Shown piece by piece: positions 60,228-64,000 of a stretch of DNA of 64,000 bases. The notes beneath the pieces were generated by a model. That model saw nothing but the letters and a program-made list of their open reading frames with translations, made no database searches and had not been told where the DNA came from. Numbering within the stretch: position 1 is the stretch's first letter; each line of letters opens with the position of its first letter. Position numbers and translations under genes: made by a program. Source of the DNA: Paenibacillus mesophilus (GTDB taxonomy: Bacteria > Bacillota > Bacilli > Paenibacillales > NBRC-103111); NCBI RefSeq assembly GCF_005938385.1, contig NZ_VCRA01000013.1, positions 124,001-188,000 of the forward strand. The letters are read 5' to 3'.

Positions 60228-61829
60228 TTATGGCGACGGCGCTCCCTTATAGCGGTCATACTGCCGCTGCCTCGCCTGAAGCACGCGGTCCAATCCGAGC
60301 GAAGCGACGGCGCGGCCGAACCGGTCCCAGTCGATTGCTTCCGCTCCGGTAATGTAGCGGGCCAACGTCGACTCGACATAAGCGCGCAGCGGAGTGCCGT
60401 ACAGCTCGTCCGTTTCCTTCTCCTCGGGAGTGGGGAGCGTAAGCGGAAGCGATTCGACCAGATAGGGCCTGACCTTGCGGGCCATCTCCGCCCCGACCGG
60501 ATCGGAATCGAGCATTGCCTGCGGCTGATGCGACAGCGGACCTTTATCCGCGCGAATCCACGGCAGCGTCGGCATCGCCCCGAGCGAGCGCAGCAATCGG
60601 GTCAAGTCCAGGCCGTCGGGATTGCGGGCCGCATAATCGGTAAATTTCGGTTTGCCGTCCGACATCGTGAAGGTCAGCCCTTCCACTCCGAAATTGACGA
60701 GCCGGCTGCCTTCCTCGCTCGCATAGATATAATCGAGCCACCGGATCGCGAGCTCCGGATTCGGACTGCTGGCGGATATGCCGAACCACGAGCTGACCGG
60801 GCCGTATATTTCATAAAATCCGCCGTGACCCGCGCCTCCGGGCGGTACGGTCATCACCCATTCGGCTTGCGGATCGCCGGCCTGGCGATTGCCCGACTCG
60901 TATTTCGGCCGCTGATTCAAAAATCCGTTAAGCGCTCCTACGCGTCCCCCCGCCACCTCGGACAGAAACGAATCCGTGGTTTTCGTCAAGAAATCGGGCG
61001 CGAGCAGCCCTTCGCCGTACAATTTGCGCCACCACTCCACCAGTTGCTTCGTTTCCTCGGACAGCCATTCGTACTTCACCTTGCCGCTTGCATCCGGGTA
61101 AAAACCGTCGCTGTAAAACAAATGTTTCCGGACAGCGCTTCCGAACAGCTTCAACCCTTTCAGGCCGAGGTCCGGCAGCAGCGGAATTTCGTCCGGAAGG
61201 CCGTTGCCGTTCGGATCGTTTTCCTTAAACGCTTTCAAGACGGTGTACCATTCGTCCAAAGTGGTCGGCTCACGCAGCCCGAGCCGGTCGAGCCAATCTT
61301 TGCGGATCATCAGCCCGTACGGATCGGTATAGGCGACGCCGGTCACGACCGATGCAAGCGCATACAGCTTGCCGTCCGAAAGCCGCAGCTTTTTGTCGAT
61401 ATCCGGATTGTCCCGCAAAAAGGCGGCTATGTTGGGCGCCTGCTTCGAGATCAGCTCGTCGAGCGGAAGGATCGTACCGTTGCCCGCTAATCTCACCGGG
61501 TCGCTCTCCGGGATATAGAAGATGTCCGGCAAATCCGTCCCCTTCGACAGCCTCAGCCTCATTGCGTCGCCAAACTGTCCCCTTGGAAGCACTTCCCAGA
61601 CGATTTTGACGCCGGTCCGCTTCTCGACCTCCCGCCATACGGGCAAATCGTCCGTGTAGCTATTGGCGGTATAGTAGTTGTCATTGGTCGCGACCCGCAG
61701 CACGGGCTTATCGCCCGACGCCGGATGGGACCCGGCAATGGCGCCGCCCGCCTCTTTCTCGCAGCCGCCTATCATCAATGCCATAGCGGACACGATGGCA
61801 GCTCCCGCGATCGGCCCGTTCCTTCTCAT
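60228..61829 (-). CDS. Extracellular solute-binding lipoprotein (LplA-like), orphan
   Basis: The 533-aa protein has a lipoprotein signal (MRRNGPIAG, hydrophobic run, MIGGC with Cys23). Its body is of the larger LplA/YtcQ type (KRTGVKIVWEVLPRGQFGDA, YGLMIRKDWLDRLGL, a DPNGNGLPDE loop that looks calcium-binding). AGGGGGGC is about 8 nt before the ATG at 61829. No permease follows; the gene is convergent with the AraC sensor. The GntR/binding-protein fusion gene lies upstream on the same strand and is the probable controller. Confidence 0.92.
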   Translation of the reverse strand: MRRNGPIAGAAIVSAMALMIGGCEKEAGGAIAGSHPASGDKPVLRVATNDNYYTANSYTDDLPVWREVEKRTGVKIVWEVLPRGQFGDAMRLRLSKGTDLPDIFYIPESDPVRLAGNGTILPLDELISKQAPNIAAFLRDNPDIDKKLRLSDGKLYALASVVTGVAYTDPYGLMIRKDWLDRLGLREPTTLDEWYTVLKAFKENDPNGNGLPDEIPLLPDLGLKGLKLFGSAVRKHLFYSDGFYPDASGKVKYEWLSEETKQLVEWWRKLYGEGLLAPDFLTKTTDSFLSEVAGGRVGALNGFLNQRPKYESGNRQAGDPQAEWVMTVPPGGAGHGGFYEIYGPVSSWFGISASSPNPELAIRWLDYIYASEEGSRLVNFGVEGLTFTMSDGKPKFTDYAARNPDGLDLTRLLRSLGAMPTLPWIRADKGPLSHQPQAMLDSDPVGAEMARKVRPYLVESLPLTLPTPEEKETDELYGTPLRAYVESTLARYITGAEAIDWDRFGRAVASLGLDRVLQARQRQYDRYKGAPSP

Positions 61830-61964
61830 CGGATAAGCCCCCCTCGGCAAAGTCGTTCGTTCGGATTCGATATGTCCTTATCGTACAACAACCCGGGACG
61901 ATTCGCGACTCCCATTCCTCCTTTCCACGAACGTCTTGGCCGGGCTTCGTCGCCGCAAACGGAC

Positions 61965-61995
61965 GGTGCCGGCTACATCAAATGTAACCGGCACC
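61965..61995 (-). terminator. Hairpin after the second GntR fusion gene
   Basis: GGTGCCGG and CCGGCACC form a perfect 8-bp stem with further TACA/TGTA pairing inside. The T-run is poor, so read-through into the lipoprotein gene is possible. Nothing else is recognised between 61830 and 62119. Confidence 0.5.
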
Positions 61996-62119
61996 GGAAC
62001 GGCTGTATATCGCATTTTCGTTGCATTTTCTCAGCAATGTCGTTTTTTCCAACGATCCGCATATAAACGAACGGTCGGCATATCGGGGAACCGGCACCTG
62101 TCGTGCATGATAAGTGCCT

Positions 62120-63523
62120 TCATTTCCGGTCGTCCGGAGCAGCCAGTAGCCGTTCCAGCCGCCGGACGGCTTCCTCTTCCGTCTCCAGCCCGGACCAATA
62201 CAAATTCGCTTCCTTGTACAACGATTCGAGCCGCGCAATCGGCATATTCAAATCGCGGAACGTGCGGAAGGTGGGGATAATTTCCCGATACATATGAAAC
62301 CGGTACGGACGGTACACGCTCTCCTCCCCGGTCCATTCCGCAGCGGGCTTCAGGCTTGGTATGCTAAGCGTCTTGCGGCGTATGAGCATCTGCGCTTCGC
62401 CGGAGGCGAGATAATCGACAAACCGTCTGGCGCTTTCCTTTTCTTTGCTATGGGTGCTTATCGCCAAACCGACCAGCATGAGCAGCGTTTTCGGCTCGTT
62501 CAAATACGGCAGCGGGGCGATATCGTACTCGAACTCCGCACTGCGTTCGTGGCGGTTCAACCCCATATAAGTGGTCAGGATCATCGACACTTTCCCTTGA
62601 AAGAACAATTTCTCGGCGTCGCTGTCCTCCTCCGACAAAAACAACGGGAACCGGTTCCGCAAATAAATCGTCCGGCACGCCATCAGGCTTTCCTTCAGTT
62701 TTCGTCCGTCCGTTTCAAATCCTCCAGCATCGTTCCGTTCGAAACGCAGGCCGTTTTGCATGAACAATACCGGCCATCGGTTACTGGACGGGAAATGGAA
62801 ATAAAAGCCGAACCGCTCCCGCTCCACGGTCAGCCGGTCCGCGGCCTCGAACAGCGTGTCCCACCGCCAGCCGCTGTCCGGCTCCATCAAGCCGGCTTCC
62901 CGGAAATGGTTTTTGTTGTAGCACAGCATAAGCGGAGTGAATAGGAGAGGCCGCAGCTTCAGTTGCCCCTCTTGCGTGAACGCCTCGTTCAGGAAAGGGT
63001 ATGTTTGCGAATCGGGCTCGAACGATTCCAGCTGCCCGAACCCGTCGTTTTCCCTGAAGCTGTCGAAGCCGTTATAGTTCATCGTGAAGATGTCCAATGA
63101 CGATTCGTCAATCCGTTTCTTTACAGTGGAATAAACGTTCAATTCCGGCGACATGGCGATCAGCTCGACGCGAATGTCGGGATTCCGCTTGTGGAATTCG
63201 GCCACCAGCGTCTTCATCGCCGCTTCCTGAAGCAGCGATACGTGACAGCCGAACCTTAGAACGACCGTCTCTTCCCGCGCGCGTCCGGCGACTCTGTTGC
63301 CGACTCTCGGCACTTTCTCAATTAATCCTTCGGCTACCAGCTCTTCGAGTCCTTTACGCACCGTGTTGTTGCTTAATCGATACAAGCCGGCGTACGTCTT
63401 CTCCGAAGGAAGGAACTCCCCCTTCTGCAAAACGCCGCTTGCAATATCGCCGCGAATCGTCTCCACCATCGCTTCGAGCCGCAGCTGAAACGTTTTGCGG
63501 CTCGCTCTTTCCGACTTTTCCAT
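62120..63523 (-). CDS. GntR-type winged helix fused to a solute-binding-protein domain (second copy)
   Basis: The 467-aa protein has the same plan as the one at 2986. Residues ~10-80 are a GntR winged helix (GEFLPSEKTYAGLYRLSNNT, VRKGLEELVAEGLIEKVPRV), and ~83-467 a family-1 solute-binding domain (LMLCYNKNHFREAGLMEPDS, SSNRWPVLFMQNGLRFERND, SARRFVDYLASGEAQ). It has no signal peptide or membrane helix. The winged helices of the two copies are clearly similar (PSE, SxNxVRKGL, GLIEKVPRVG shared) and the sensor halves more diverged. GGAAGGGTC precedes the ATG. The neighbours are an orphan lipoprotein and a D-2-hydroxyacid dehydrogenase on the same strand. Confidence 0.85.
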   Translation of the reverse strand: MEKSERASRKTFQLRLEAMVETIRGDIASGVLQKGEFLPSEKTYAGLYRLSNNTVRKGLEELVAEGLIEKVPRVGNRVAGRAREETVVLRFGCHVSLLQEAAMKTLVAEFHKRNPDIRVELIAMSPELNVYSTVKKRIDESSLDIFTMNYNGFDSFRENDGFGQLESFEPDSQTYPFLNEAFTQEGQLKLRPLLFTPLMLCYNKNHFREAGLMEPDSGWRWDTLFEAADRLTVERERFGFYFHFPSSNRWPVLFMQNGLRFERNDAGGFETDGRKLKESLMACRTIYLRNRFPLFLSEEDSDAEKLFFQGKVSMILTTYMGLNRHERSAEFEYDIAPLPYLNEPKTLLMLVGLAISTHSKEKESARRFVDYLASGEAQMLIRRKTLSIPSLKPAAEWTGEESVYRPYRFHMYREIIPTFRTFRDLNMPIARLESLYKEANLYWSGLETEEEAVRRLERLLAAPDDRK

Positions 63524-63597
63524 AGCATGACCCTTCCGCCCGATGTCTCAATCTATGTACTAGCATACAGGAAGCGGCGAACCGCTTCAACAGCGAA

Positions 63598-63623
63598 GGC
63601 TCGCCCTATGTTCGGGGCGAGCC
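63598..63623 (-). terminator. Hairpin between the dehydrogenase and GntR fusion genes
   Basis: GGCTCGCCC and GGGCGAGCC form a perfect 9-bp stem with an 8-nt loop. The flanking T content is low. Confidence 0.55.
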
Positions 63624-63669
63624 GTGTATAAGCTTGAGGCGTCCGCTAGTCCACAGCGGCGGCGAAACT

Positions 63670-64000
63670 TTAAGCCAATATGCTCATCTGTTCTTCCTTC
63701 ACTTCGCCCCCAAGCGGCTCTCCGGCGATCAGCCGCCGCAGCTCGTCGATCGCGAACTGCCCGAGACGCTTTACGCCGTTGTTGACCGCGCCGGCCAGAT
63801 GCGGGGTTATGATGCAATTGGGCAAACTGCGCAAAGGATGGTCGGCAGCCGGCGGTTCCGGATCGGTCACGTCTAGGCAAGCGAATAGTCGGCCTTGCCG
63901 CAATTCGTCGGCCAGCGCCCCTTCGTCCACGATCGATCCGCGCGCTGTATTGATCAAGATCGCATCGTCCTTCATCCAGCCGAGACGCTCGCGATTGAAC
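63670..64000 (-). CDS. D-isomer-specific 2-hydroxyacid dehydrogenase (partial, C-terminal part)
   Basis: The gene runs off the right edge; only about 110 C-terminal residues are present. ERLGWMKDDAILINTARGS and IVDEGALADELRQGRL are the NAD-domain end with the conserved Arg of NTARG. The family Glu is expected in DVTDPEPP, and the catalytic His in ITPHLAG. It oxidises or reduces a 2-hydroxy acid such as glycerate, lactate or a sugar acid. It lies upstream of the GntR fusion gene on the same strand. Confidence 0.9.
   Translation of the reverse strand, partial: FNRERLGWMKDDAILINTARGSIVDEGALADELRQGRLFACLDVTDPEPPAADHPLRSLPNCIITPHLAGAVNNGVKRLGQFAIDELRRLIAGEPLGGEVKEEQMSILA

Overview
The window looks like the chromosome of an endospore-forming Firmicute of the Paenibacillaceae (Paenibacillus/Cohnella type). 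The reasons are GC-rich third codon positions, strong AGGAGG-type ribosome binding sites, a gerQ spore-coat gene, a collagen-like exosporium-type protein, lipoprotein sugar-binding proteins of the LplA/YtcQ kind, large membrane-anchored AraC regulators and LytS/LytT signalling. I saw no rRNA, tRNA, CRISPR array or intact prophage.

Layout. 1-2.8 kb: ctaB (heme O synthase), gerQ and a medium-chain dehydrogenase. 3-13 kb: a glycan-use region with a GntR/solute-binding-protein fusion regulator, an M29 aminopeptidase, a LacI regulator, a solute-binding lipoprotein, and a GH88-GH95-like enzyme operon. Three near-identical palindromes (TTGAAACG[T/C]TTCAA) lie at lacI, the binding-protein gene and the enzyme operon, and so define a small local regulon. 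13-19 kb: GrpB-family and VOC proteins, then a Gfo/Idh dehydrogenase, a second lipoprotein and an AraC regulator, with a tandem 121-bp repeat between the first two. 19-31 kb: secreted metallophosphoesterase, HupE-like protein, a patch of gene debris with an IS200/IS605 relic, cupin, a two-component system, an APH-like kinase, and a DegT aminotransferase with a divergent AraC regulator. 31-36 kb: CstA transporter with a LytS/LytT-type two-component system and a candidate LytTR site. 36-42 kb: Fic protein, secreted beta-propeller/FIMAH protein and an unusual deacetylase-like protein. 42-49 kb: a lipoprotein, two permeases and an AraC sensor, with a hairpin repeat array between the binding protein and the permeases. 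49-51 kb: collagen-like protein and GNAT. 51-64 kb: a lipoprotein, secreted glycosidase and esterase operon with a divergent AraC sensor, another lipoprotein, a second GntR/binding-protein fusion and a partial D-2-hydroxyacid dehydrogenase.

How it fits together. Most of the window is carbohydrate capture and breakdown. There are five solute-binding lipoproteins but only one permease pair and no ABC ATPase, so four binding proteins must borrow transporters or act as sensors. Two further binding-protein domains are fused to a GntR winged helix and carry no signal peptide, so they are predicted to be cytoplasmic, ligand-sensing regulators. These fusions, the orphan lipoproteins and the structured intergenic repeats are the most interesting material here. 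All family names come from reading motifs by eye; no database search was run.
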